Shown here: one piece after another, positions 56,024-63,881 of the stretch
Layout of the letters: each line of letters opens with the position of its first letter
Numbering within the stretch: position 1 is the stretch's first letter
Source of the DNA: UBA11606 sp049437325
GTDB lineage: Bacteria > Actinomycetota > Acidimicrobiia > Acidimicrobiales > Aldehydirespiratoraceae
Direction of reading: 5' to 3'
Assembly: GCA_049437325.1 (NCBI GenBank)
Contig: JBMTIM010000005.1
Coordinates: 1-64,000, forward strand
DNA: 64,000 nucleotides
Notes under the pieces: model-generated
The model's database searches: none
The model's input: the letters and a program-made list of their open reading frames with translations, nothing else
Told to the model about the DNA's origin: nothing
Translations under genes and position numbers: made by a program

Positions 56024-56680
56024 GTGGGCCTGCGATCTGTGGAGCGTCGTCTCGAGCGTTTCGTCGATGGTGCGGTTGGCCGGTTTTTCCGCGGCGGTGT
56101 GCGGCCCGTCGAGATCGCACATCGAATCGCTCGTGAGATGGCCGATTCGCGCTCGGTTGGGGTGCGGGGCCAGACCGTCGTCGCCAATGTGTTCGAGGTC
56201 GTTCTCGCTATCGCCGATTTCGAGCGCTTCGCAGAGGTGGAGGAGTCACTGATTCGCGAGCTGGCTGATGCAGCGCGTGAGACTGCTCGTGACGAGGGTT
56301 GGCAGTTCATGGGTCCGGTGAGGATCACCCTGAACAGCAGTGCGTCGGTCCGTGATGGCCAGCTTCGAGTCGATGGTCGCCTGAAAGAAGCCGATCGTGC
56401 GAACGGGGTACTGCATCTGGGGTCGGGTGAGCAGGTTGTCCTCGGTGAGTTCCGCCTCACCTTCGGCCGGCTTCCCGAGTGCACGGTCACGTTCGACGAC
56501 ACCAATGTCAGCCGAGAGCACGCCGAAATCCGACCAGAGCAGGACGGGTTCGTCCTCGCCGATCTCGGCTCCACCAATGGCACCACGGTCAACGGTGAGC
56601 GGGTGACGTTTCGCCGCCTCGAGGACGGGGACCAGATTGCCCTTGGCGGTACAACCATGATCGAGTTCCGGGTGGGGTGA
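56024..56680 (+). CDS. fhaA: FhaA-type protein (DUF3662 plus FHA domain)
   Basis: This 218-residue protein has two parts. Residues 1-110 are the DUF3662 domain typical of FhaA (VERRLERFVDGAVGRFFRGGVRPVEIAHRIAREMAD). About 130-218 is a forkhead-associated phosphothreonine-binding domain (FGRLPECTVTFDDTNVSREHAEI, then DLGSTNGTTVNGERV). Mycobacterial FhaA binds phosphorylated MviN/MurJ-like proteins and helps control peptidoglycan synthesis. The long linker of the mycobacterial protein is nearly absent here. It begins the fhaA-fhaB-pstP-rodA-pbpA-pknB cluster. Confidence 0.9.
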   Translation: MGLRSVERRLERFVDGAVGRFFRGGVRPVEIAHRIAREMADSRSVGVRGQTVVANVFEVVLAIADFERFAEVEESLIRELADAARETARDEGWQFMGPVRITLNSSASVRDGQLRVDGRLKEADRANGVLHLGSGEQVVLGEFRLTFGRLPECTVTFDDTNVSREHAEIRPEQDGFVLADLGSTNGTTVNGERVTFRRLEDGDQIALGGTTMIEFRVG

Positions 56681-56718
56681 CCGGCGGACGCGGCCCCGCT
56701 GGCCCGCAGGGAAGCAAC

Positions 56719-56724
56719 TACGAT
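56719..56724 (+). promoter_or_regulatory. -10 element of fhaB
   Basis: TACGAT ends 9 nt before GTG 56734. Confidence 0.4.
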
Positions 56725-56733
56725 CGGTGAACC

Positions 56734-57216
56734 GTGTCGGATTCACTCCTCCTCGTTCTGCGAATCTGTCTGCTCGCGCTCGTGTACCTGACCTTCTTGC
56801 GCGTGCTTCGTGCCGTATGGGCTGAGCTACGTGCCGAGCATCGGGTGGCTGCGGCGTCGGCAATCGCCGTGCCTGCGGCGGTTACTGGGAGTTCAGGTGT
56901 CTCGCCCGGCGTCGAGCGCGATGAATGGGCCAGGGCGCGCATCGTCGTGGTTGCCCCGGCGTCTGCAGCCGGCTCGGTCTTCGAGTTTCAGGGTGAGGCC
57001 ATCATCGGACGCGCGCCGGGTTGTGAGGTTGTCATCGACGATGCTCGGGTTTCCAAGCGGCACGCTCGGGTGGTGTGCACCGGGGGACGTTGGGTCGTCG
57101 AGGATCTTGGTTCCACCAACGGCACGCTGCTGAACGATCGCGTTGTCGCCACCGCCGTCGGCGTCGGTCCCGGCGACCGTGTGCAGGTTGGCGGTCACGT
57201 CTTGGAGCTGGTGTGA
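56734..57216 (+). CDS. fhaB: FhaB-type membrane FHA-domain protein
   Basis: This 160-residue protein has an N-terminal membrane segment (LLLVLRICLLALVYLTFLRVLRAVW) and a variable linker. An FHA domain spans about 75-160 (GEAIIGRAPGCEVVIDDARVSKRHARV, then VVEDLGSTNGTLLNDRV). This is the layout of mycobacterial FhaB/FipA, which tethers the phosphorylation pathway to division proteins. The stop overlaps the pstP GTG (GTGA). Confidence 0.9.
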   Translation: MSDSLLLVLRICLLALVYLTFLRVLRAVWAELRAEHRVAAASAIAVPAAVTGSSGVSPGVERDEWARARIVVVAPASAAGSVFEFQGEAIIGRAPGCEVVIDDARVSKRHARVVCTGGRWVVEDLGSTNGTLLNDRVVATAVGVGPGDRVQVGGHVLELV

Positions 57217-58166
57217 CGGTCTTTGCCGTTGGTGCTGCGACCCACGCAGGCAAGGTCCGACCAACCAATCAGGACCACCTGCTCGCAAACGATCCGATGT
57301 TCGTCGTGGCTGATGGGATGGGTGGACACCGGGGTGGCGAAACGGCGTCGGCAATCGTTGCCGATGCGCTGGCTGCGGCGGCAACGGTCGCCACCATCGA
57401 GGATCTCATCGAAGAGGTGCAGAAGGCCAACAGCCAGATCGTCGGTCGGGGTGAACTGGAGCGTGAGCTGCGAGGGATGGGTACCACCGTCACCGTACTC
57501 ATCGACCTCCATGGCCCCGGGCCTGATCGGCTCGGTGTCGCCAACGTCGGTGACAGCCGCCTCTACCGAGTGACCGATGGTGTGCTTTGCCAGCACACCA
57601 CTGACCACAGTCTGGTCGAATCGCTCGTTCGCGACGGTCGGTTGACCCGCGCAGAGGCTGCCGTGCACCCCCAGCGCAACATCATCACGCGCGCGCTCGG
57701 TATCGACGAGCGGGTGCTGGTAGACGCGTGGGAACTCGTCCCGGTGAAGGGTGACCGTTACCTCCTCTGCAGTGATGGACTGTTCAACGAAGTCGACGAG
57801 GACGAGATCTGCGGTGTGTTGACGTCGTTCGGGCCTGCGCAGGAAGCCGCCGACGAGCTGGTCGATCGGGCGGTTGGTGCAGGTGGCCGCGACAACATCT
57901 CCGTGGTGGTCGTCGACATCGTCGATGCCGAGATCGGCGATGCGCCGCCGAGCGACCGCGTCACTGCCACGTATCTGGCCCTCGATCACAATGCCCCGAT
58001 CGCCGAGCGACCGAGCATCGACACTCATGACAGCGACGTCTCGGAACTGCGATCCGGTGGATTCGGAGCCGGGTCGATCCCGGCGAAGATGACCGGTCCC
58101 GTCGTGTTGCTGGTCGTCGCCGTGTTCGTTGTGCTCGCCGTGCTGTTGGCAGCGTTGGCTGCCTAG
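57213..58166 (+). CDS. pstP: PP2C-family Ser/Thr phosphatase
   Basis: This is the partner phosphatase of the cell-wall kinase, 317 residues. PP2C motifs are VRPTNQDHLLA, MFVVADGMGGHRGGETAS (metal-binding Asp-Gly-x-Gly), GMGTTVTVLI, VANVGDSRLYR, LLCSDGLFNEV and GGRDNISVVVVDI. After a Pro/Asp-rich linker a single C-terminal membrane helix (TGPVVLLVVAVFVVLAVLLAALAA) ends the protein, with almost no extracellular part; mycobacterial PstP has a larger external domain. The stop TAG is followed directly by an ATG that opens a 21-codon frame ending in the rodA start. Confidence 0.95.
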   Translation: MTVFAVGAATHAGKVRPTNQDHLLANDPMFVVADGMGGHRGGETASAIVADALAAAATVATIEDLIEEVQKANSQIVGRGELERELRGMGTTVTVLIDLHGPGPDRLGVANVGDSRLYRVTDGVLCQHTTDHSLVESLVRDGRLTRAEAAVHPQRNIITRALGIDERVLVDAWELVPVKGDRYLLCSDGLFNEVDEDEICGVLTSFGPAQEAADELVDRAVGAGGRDNISVVVVDIVDAEIGDAPPSDRVTATYLALDHNAPIAERPSIDTHDSDVSELRSGGFGAGSIPAKMTGPVVLLVVAVFVVLAVLLAALAA

Positions 58167-58196
58167 ATGCACGTGGTCACCCCCGTCGGCGTCGAC

Positions 58197-58228
58197 GGCG
58201 ACGCCCAGGTCGACGAGCCTGGGTCGCC
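58197..58228 (+). promoter_or_regulatory. Hairpin ending at the rodA start codon
   Basis: GGCGAC and CCAGG (58197-58209, with a 2-nt bulge) pair with CCTGG and GTCGCC (58218-58228), so the 3' arm ends one base before GTG 58229. It could limit rodA initiation or couple it to upstream translation. Confidence 0.4.
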
Positions 58229-59530
58229 GTGACTGCCGCCGGATCGTCGGCCCAAGGAGTGAAGACCGACCTGCGCAACGTGGTACACCCCCGCCGAGTC
58301 GAGGCAGGTTTGCTGCTCATGGTGGGCGCAACGGTGGCAGCTGCGTATGGCATGGCCTCGTTCGGCGCGAGTGAGACGATCCCCGCCGACGTCGGTCCCT
58401 TCTTGTTCTGGATGTTCGGCCTCGGGCTGGTTGTGCATGTTGCCGTTCGGCGGTGGGCTCCGGCCGCTGATCCGGTGCTCGTGCCGGTGGCGTTGCTGCT
58501 CAACGGTCTCGGCTATGTCGTCATCACGCGGCTCGACGGTGGACTTGCAGCGTTGCAGTCGACGTGGACCGCAGTCGGTGTCGGGGGTCTCGTGGCGACG
58601 CTCGTCGTCCTTCCGAGGGTTCGGATGCTCGAGTCGTACCGGTATCTCCTCGGGCTGGCCGGTCTGGGTCTGCTGGTGCTCCCGCTGGTCCCCGGGTTGG
58701 GCCGAGAGATCAACGGAGCTCGGATCTGGGCCAGCGTCGGACCGGTCAACTTCCAGCCGGGGGAATTCGCCAAGCTGGCCCTCGCTGCGTTTTTTGCTGC
58801 GTATCTGGTCGACTCGAGGGAACTGCTTCGCACCCGACTCGAGTTGCGTGATCTCGCGCCGATCGGCGTGGCGTGGACCGGCTCTCTCGGGGTGATGATC
58901 CTCGAGCGCGATCTCGGGTCGTCCCTGCTGTTCTTCACCTTGTTCGTCGTGGTGTTGTGGGTGGCGAGCGAGCGCTGGATCGTGCTTGGGGTCGGCGGTG
59001 GACTCTTCGTGGCGGGTGCGGTCGTGTCGTGGCAGTTGTTCGACCATGTGCAGGCGCGGGTGGACAGCTGGATCGATCCGTTCGCCGATCCCAAGGGTGA
59101 CGGGTTCCAGATCGTCGAGGCGTCATTTGCGCTTGCAGATGGTGGGCTGACCGGGACCGGGCTCGGCCAGGGCGAACCCGGTCGCATCCCATTCGTCGAG
59201 ACCGACTTCATCTTCGCGGCGATCGGCGAAGAACTGGGTCTGGCCGGATCCTCTGCCGTGCTGATGGCGTTCCTGATCCTCGTGGGATCGGGGCTACGGA
59301 TCGCCATTCGAACCAGCCGGATCTTCGACAAGCTGTTTGCTCTCGGTCTCACGACCCTCATCGGTGTGCAGGCGTTCGTGATCATCGGTGGTGTGTTGCG
59401 CGTCGTGCCCCTCACCGGCATCACCCTCCCGTTCGTCAGCTACGGCGGCTCATCGCTCGTCGCCAACTACGTCCTGCTTGCGTTGCTGATCAAGCTTTCA
59501 CACGAGCAGCGGTCGGCGGAGGCGATGTGA
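58229..59530 (+). CDS. rodA: RodA/FtsW (SEDS) glycosyltransferase
   Basis: This polytopic SEDS-family protein polymerises lipid II into peptidoglycan, 433 residues with about ten or eleven membrane segments. Family motifs are GREINGARIWASVGPVNFQPGEFAKLAL, LERDLGSSLLFFTLFVVVLWVA, FQIVEASFALADGGLTGTGLGQGEPGRIPFVETDFIFAAIGEELGLAGSS and ITLPFVSYGGSSLVANYVLLALL. The neighbouring gene is a class B penicillin-binding protein, its usual partner transpeptidase. The GTG lies 62 nt after pstP, the only gap in an otherwise overlapping operon. Confidence 0.93.
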   Translation: MTAAGSSAQGVKTDLRNVVHPRRVEAGLLLMVGATVAAAYGMASFGASETIPADVGPFLFWMFGLGLVVHVAVRRWAPAADPVLVPVALLLNGLGYVVITRLDGGLAALQSTWTAVGVGGLVATLVVLPRVRMLESYRYLLGLAGLGLLVLPLVPGLGREINGARIWASVGPVNFQPGEFAKLALAAFFAAYLVDSRELLRTRLELRDLAPIGVAWTGSLGVMILERDLGSSLLFFTLFVVVLWVASERWIVLGVGGGLFVAGAVVSWQLFDHVQARVDSWIDPFADPKGDGFQIVEASFALADGGLTGTGLGQGEPGRIPFVETDFIFAAIGEELGLAGSSAVLMAFLILVGSGLRIAIRTSRIFDKLFALGLTTLIGVQAFVIIGGVLRVVPLTGITLPFVSYGGSSLVANYVLLALLIKLSHEQRSAEAM

Positions 59531-61074
59531 ATCCCCGTATTCGTCGGCTCGGTGTCGCCTTTGTCGTGCTGTATGTGCTGCTGTTCGTACAGCTCAACCG
59601 GGTGCAGTTCTTCGGCGCGGAGCGCCTGCAGGAAGATGTCAACAACACTCGTGGTCTGATTCGGGAGTTCGGGCGCCCTCGGGGTCCGATCGTCACCGCC
59701 GATGGTGTGGTGCTCGCCCGTTCGGTGCCCTACGACGGTTCGGTCGACTTCGTCCGCCAGTATCCCGAGGGTGATCTGTACGCACATATCGTCGGTTACC
59801 AGTCGCTGAACGTTGCTGCGACCGGCCTGGAGCGGGTCTACAACGATGAGCTCGCCGGCACACCGATCGGGCAACAGCTCGTGTCGCTCGGTGATCTCTT
59901 TGCTGACCGAGACACCACCGCCATGTTGCGCCTGTCGATTCGTCATGACGTGCAGACCGCAGCCCGCGATGCGCTCGGTGATCGTCGTGGCAGCGTCGTC
60001 GCACTCGATCCGCGCACTGGCGAGCTCGTTGCGATGTGGACGTATCCCAGTTTCGACCCGAACCGTCTGGCCGACCCCGACGGATCCGCAGCCAACGCGG
60101 CATTCAGCGAGCTTCTATCCGATCCGAACAATCCGCTGCTGGCCAAGGCATACCGCGAGATCTTCTTTCCCGGTTCCACCTTCAAGCTCGTGACTGCTGC
60201 TGCAGGGATCGAGTCGGGCCTGATCGATGCGACTGCCCCGGTGTTCGCGGCGGGCGAGGCGTACGACCCAATCCCGTCCGGTCTCCCGATTCGGAACTTC
60301 GGTGGCAGCACGTGCGGAGGGGATCTGGTCGAGATCTTGCGGGTGTCGTGCAACACCGCGTTCGCAGAGATGGGGGCAGAGTGGGTCGGGCCTGCCGGCA
60401 TGGTCGATGCTGCCGAGTCGTTCGGCTTCAACACGGTGCCGGGTATCGACTTGCCATCACCGGCAACTTCACGCTTCCCCGTCGAGTTCGGCAAACGGCT
60501 GGCCGACGTCGACTTCTACCGGGGGGTCGACGAGGCTCGAGACTCGACTCGACCCAATGGATCGGTATCGATCCACGAGGATTCGGCGCGCCTTGCCCAG
60601 ACCGCGATCGGGCAAAACGACGTGGCTGCCACACCGCTGCAGATGGCTCTGGTTGCTGCGGCGATCGCCAACGGTGGGGTGGTGATGACACCTCATGTTG
60701 TCGTCGAGCTCGTGGCTGCGGACGGGTCGCGCTACGAGACGATCGAATCGGAGATCTCCCGTATCGCCATGAGGACGTCGACAGCGAACACGCTTGCGGA
60801 GGCGATGCGAGTCGTTGCCAGCGAGGGAACCGCACGAAACCTCTTCGTCGAAGGCCTCGACATCGGTGGGAAGACCGGGACTGCCCAGCTCGGCACCGAT
60901 CCCCCGAACTCGCACGCCTGGATCGTCGGCTTCGCAGGACGTGCTGGCGAGGATCCGTCGCTTGCGTTCGCCGTGATCGTCGAGGCGCAGGAAGGTGCGA
61001 GTGAACAGACCGGTGGTCGGGTCGCTGCACCGATCGCTCGAGCGGTCATCGAGGTGTTCTTCGGCGTCTCGTGA
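59527..61074 (+). CDS. pbpA: Class B penicillin-binding protein (PbpA/PBP2-like transpeptidase)
   Basis: This membrane-anchored transpeptidase crosslinks peptidoglycan. Of 515 residues, 8-24 form the membrane anchor (GVAFVVLYVLLFVQLNR), followed by the pedestal domain. The transpeptidase motifs are Ser217-Thr-Phe-Lys220 (GSTFK), Ser274-Cys-Asn276 (VSCNTAF) and Lys449-Thr-Gly (GGKTGTAQ). GTG overlaps the rodA stop (GTGA). With RodA it forms a SEDS-bPBP pair, which in actinobacteria is controlled by the adjacent PknB and phosphatase. Confidence 0.95.
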   Translation: MNPRIRRLGVAFVVLYVLLFVQLNRVQFFGAERLQEDVNNTRGLIREFGRPRGPIVTADGVVLARSVPYDGSVDFVRQYPEGDLYAHIVGYQSLNVAATGLERVYNDELAGTPIGQQLVSLGDLFADRDTTAMLRLSIRHDVQTAARDALGDRRGSVVALDPRTGELVAMWTYPSFDPNRLADPDGSAANAAFSELLSDPNNPLLAKAYREIFFPGSTFKLVTAAAGIESGLIDATAPVFAAGEAYDPIPSGLPIRNFGGSTCGGDLVEILRVSCNTAFAEMGAEWVGPAGMVDAAESFGFNTVPGIDLPSPATSRFPVEFGKRLADVDFYRGVDEARDSTRPNGSVSIHEDSARLAQTAIGQNDVAATPLQMALVAAAIANGGVVMTPHVVVELVAADGSRYETIESEISRIAMRTSTANTLAEAMRVVASEGTARNLFVEGLDIGGKTGTAQLGTDPPNSHAWIVGFAGRAGEDPSLAFAVIVEAQEGASEQTGGRVAAPIARAVIEVFFGVS

Positions 61075-61136
61075 TCCTGTGCAGGCTCGGCTGCACTCGA
61101 ATGTGCGGGTGCAGCGTTGCGGACTACCCGCGCCGG

Positions 61137-61142
61137 TAGGCT
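61137..61142 (+). promoter_or_regulatory. -10 element of pknB
   Basis: TAGGCT ends 8 nt before ATG 61151, giving pknB its own promoter in the operon. Confidence 0.5.
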
Positions 61143-61150
61143 TTGCTGTT

Positions 61151-63247
61151 ATGTCCGAGCAAGGACCAACGGTCTTCAACGGTCGCTACGAGCTGTTGCG
61201 TCACATTGCAAGAGGTGGCATGGCCGACGTGTATCTCGCTCGCGACGAAACCCTCGGCCGGGAAGTCGCCCTGAAGGTGCTTTTCCCCGAGTTCGCCAAC
61301 GACCCGAATTTCGTCGAACGCTTTCGCCGTGAGGCCCAAGCAGCTGCGACCCTCAACCACCCGAACGTCGTGGGCATCTACGACTGGGGCCAGGAGCGCG
61401 GCACTTATTACATCGTGATGGAGCACGTGTCGGGCCGGTCGATGTCCGACGTGTTGCGAAGCACTGGGCCCCTGCACCCGGACCGGGCGGCCGAGATCGG
61501 TTCTGACGTCGCAGCGGCCCTGGCTCTCGCCCATGGTGCGGGTCTCGTCCACCGCGACATCAAGCTCGGCAATATCCTCGTGTCGGACAGCGGCGACGTG
61601 AAGGTGGCCGACTTCGGCATTGCCACGGCGCTGGTCAGCGGGGGCGAGGCGGGACTCACCCAGCACGGCTCGGTGATGGGCACGGCCACCTATTTCTCGC
61701 CCGAGCAGGCGATGGGCAAGTCGCTCGATGGGCGCTCCGATCTGTATTCGCTCGGTGTTGTGATGTACGAGATGCTCGCCGGTGTTCCGCCGTTCCAGGC
61801 TGAGACACCCGTCGCTGTTGCGTACAAGCACGTCCAGGAACGGCCCCAGTCGTTGACGGAGCGAGGGGTGCAGGTTCCTCAGTCGCTCGAGGCGATCACG
61901 ATGAAGCTGTTGTCCAAGAATCCCGTCAACCGCTACCCGACTGCCGACGATCTTCGCAGCGACCTGCGTCGCTATCTCCAGGGAGCACACAGTCTGCCCG
62001 GGAGGGCATCGGCTGCTGCAGGGGCCGGCGCAGCATCGACCAGTCCACAGGACGCTGTCGCCTCGCAACCCCCGAGTGCGCCGGTCGAGGCTACGACTGC
62101 GCAGCCGGTGACACCGGCTGCGGTCGTGCCAGCCCAGCAGGCGATACCGATGCAGCAGGTCCATCCGGGCTACACCGCCGATCCCCAGCAGCCCTATTCC
62201 TCCGGTGGCTACTACTACGAGGAACCCGCACGCGGGGGCGGATTGTGGCGGATGGCTGCCTTGGTCGGCTCGTTGCTCGCGCTCGTGGCGATCCTGGGGT
62301 ATCTCCTGTCTGCCTTCATCGGTGAACTCGGCGGCGATGGTGGCGATGATCCGGCTGACGAAACCGACCCGAGCGCCGAGCTGATCGAGATCCCCGACAT
62401 CGTCGGTATGGATGTGCAGGCCGCTCGTGAGGTGCTGCTCGAAGCGAACCTCGGCTTCGACGTTCGCTTCGAGTCGAACAACGAGGTGCCGACCAACGAA
62501 GTGTTCGGGCAGGATCCTCCGTCGGGGCAACGAGTCGAGGCCGGTGAGGTCATCGAACTCACCGTCAGTTCCGGTACCGCCGACACGGTTCCGAACGTGA
62601 TCGGCGAGACCGATGTGAGCGCCACCTCGATCCTGCAGGGCCTCGGCTACGTCATCAGCACGGTGACGAGCACCAGTCCCCAAGAGGCCGGCACGGTGAT
62701 CAATCAGTCACCGGCGTCCGGTGCAGCCTTGGCTCCGGGTGAGACGGTCGAAATCACGGTCTCCAGCGGTCCCGAGGTCGTCCCCATGGTCGATGTCGAG
62801 GGCCTGTCGGTGATCGATGCCGTCAATGCGCTCCGCAGCGCCGGCTTCGAGGTCGGCAGCGGGCAGATCGAGGAGGCCTCCGAGGAGATCGAGGAGGGCA
62901 TGGTCATTCGCACCGAGCCCGTTGCCGGTTCGCTCGTGCCGGCCGGTACCCAGGTGACACTCGTCGTCTCGACCGGTCTGCCGACGGTGTCGGTCCCTGC
63001 TGTGACGCAGGTCTTTGCCGACACCGCAATTCAGTCGCTGCGCAATTCCCTGCTGGAGCCGATCGTGCAATACGAGCAGGTACCGGCCGGGTCAGCCAAC
63101 GTGGGTCGAGTCATCGCGCAGCAGCCAGAGGCCTTCGTCGAGGTCGAAGTGGGTTCTGAGGTCGTGATCACTGTCGGGGAAGCAGCCCCAGAAGCGACCA
63201 CCACGACAACGATCGTCACGCCAAGTACGGCGCCGCCCGAGGACTGA
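61151..63247 (+). CDS. pknB: Ser/Thr protein kinase with four PASTA domains (PknB)
   Basis: This is the peptidoglycan-sensing kinase, 698 residues. The kinase domain spans about 11-275, with the glycine loop ELLRHIARGGMADVYLA, Lys in VALKVL, catalytic loop HRDIKLGNILV, DFGIA and the activation loop GTATYFSPEQAMG. A Pro/Ala/Gln-rich juxtamembrane region (about 280-355) is followed by one membrane helix (about 368-390, ALVGSLLALVAILGYLLSAFI). Four PASTA repeats follow outside the cell (starting near 413, 477, 538 and 610), then a Thr-rich tail. In mycobacteria two kinases (PknA and PknB) are encoded here; this locus has only PknB. Confidence 0.96.
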   Translation: MSEQGPTVFNGRYELLRHIARGGMADVYLARDETLGREVALKVLFPEFANDPNFVERFRREAQAAATLNHPNVVGIYDWGQERGTYYIVMEHVSGRSMSDVLRSTGPLHPDRAAEIGSDVAAALALAHGAGLVHRDIKLGNILVSDSGDVKVADFGIATALVSGGEAGLTQHGSVMGTATYFSPEQAMGKSLDGRSDLYSLGVVMYEMLAGVPPFQAETPVAVAYKHVQERPQSLTERGVQVPQSLEAITMKLLSKNPVNRYPTADDLRSDLRRYLQGAHSLPGRASAAAGAGAASTSPQDAVASQPPSAPVEATTAQPVTPAAVVPAQQAIPMQQVHPGYTADPQQPYSSGGYYYEEPARGGGLWRMAALVGSLLALVAILGYLLSAFIGELGGDGGDDPADETDPSAELIEIPDIVGMDVQAAREVLLEANLGFDVRFESNNEVPTNEVFGQDPPSGQRVEAGEVIELTVSSGTADTVPNVIGETDVSATSILQGLGYVISTVTSTSPQEAGTVINQSPASGAALAPGETVEITVSSGPEVVPMVDVEGLSVIDAVNALRSAGFEVGSGQIEEASEEIEEGMVIRTEPVAGSLVPAGTQVTLVVSTGLPTVSVPAVTQVFADTAIQSLRNSLLEPIVQYEQVPAGSANVGRVIAQQPEAFVEVEVGSEVVITVGEAAPEATTTTTIVTPSTAPPED

Positions 63248-63265
63248 CCAAACGGGCTGCCGCAG

Positions 63266-63853
63266 TCAGCTGCGGCAGCGATCGAGGAAGTTCTGGAGTA
63301 GATCGTGACCGGCGTTGGTCAGTACCGACTCCGGATGGAATTGGACGCCCTCGATGTCGAGCTCGCGGTGTCGAAGGCCCATGACGAGTCCGTCGTCGGT
63401 CTCGGCGGTGATTTCCAGGACACCCGGGACCGTGGTTCGATCGACGATCAGCGAGTGGTAGCGCGTCGCTTCGATCGGGTTCGGCAGCGCCAGGAACACA
63501 CCGATGTCGTTGTGACGGATCAAGGACGTCTTGCCGTGCATCACCTGCGGAGCACGGATGACGTCGCCGCCAAAGGCCTGGCCCATGCATTGCATGCCGA
63601 GGCACACGCCGAAGATCGGTCGGCTGCCGGCGAGCTCGGTGAACACGGAGAGGCTGACACCGGCGTCGTCGGGGGTACCCGGACCGGGCGAGATCAGAAT
63701 TCCGTCGGGCGCCAGCGCGTCGATGGCTGTGACATCGATCTCGTCGTTGCGGTAGACGAGCGGATCCGCACCGAGTTCGCCCAGGTATTGAACGAGGATG
63801 TAAACGAACGAGTCGTAGTTGTCGATGACCAGGATGCGGGGTGCGTCCGACAC
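63266..63853 (-). CDS. trpG: Glutamine amidotransferase, TrpG/PabA type
   Basis: This is the class I glutamine amidotransferase subunit of anthranilate or aminodeoxychorismate synthase, 195 residues. ILVIDNYDSFVYILVQYLGELGA opens it, ISPGPGTPDDAG follows, the nucleophile Cys is in FGVCLGMQCMGQAFGG, and the His-Glu pair is in EGVQFHPESVLT. Its convergent position next to pknB matches Rv0013/Rv0014c. GTG 63853 has TAGCCT 7 nt upstream, which favours it over an in-frame ATG 63 nt further out that overlaps another frame. Whether it serves tryptophan, folate or both pathways is not decided by sequence. Confidence 0.9.
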   Translation of the reverse strand: MSDAPRILVIDNYDSFVYILVQYLGELGADPLVYRNDEIDVTAIDALAPDGILISPGPGTPDDAGVSLSVFTELAGSRPIFGVCLGMQCMGQAFGGDVIRAPQVMHGKTSLIRHNDIGVFLALPNPIEATRYHSLIVDRTTVPGVLEITAETDDGLVMGLRHRELDIEGVQFHPESVLTNAGHDLLQNFLDRCRS

Positions 63854-63860
63854 CTTCCGG

Positions 63861-63866
63861 AGGCTA
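63861..63866 (-). promoter_or_regulatory. -10 element of trpG
   Basis: TAGCCT (63866 down to 63861) ends 7 nt before GTG 63853. Confidence 0.5.
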
Positions 63867-63881
63867 ACGGTGTCGGCCTGG

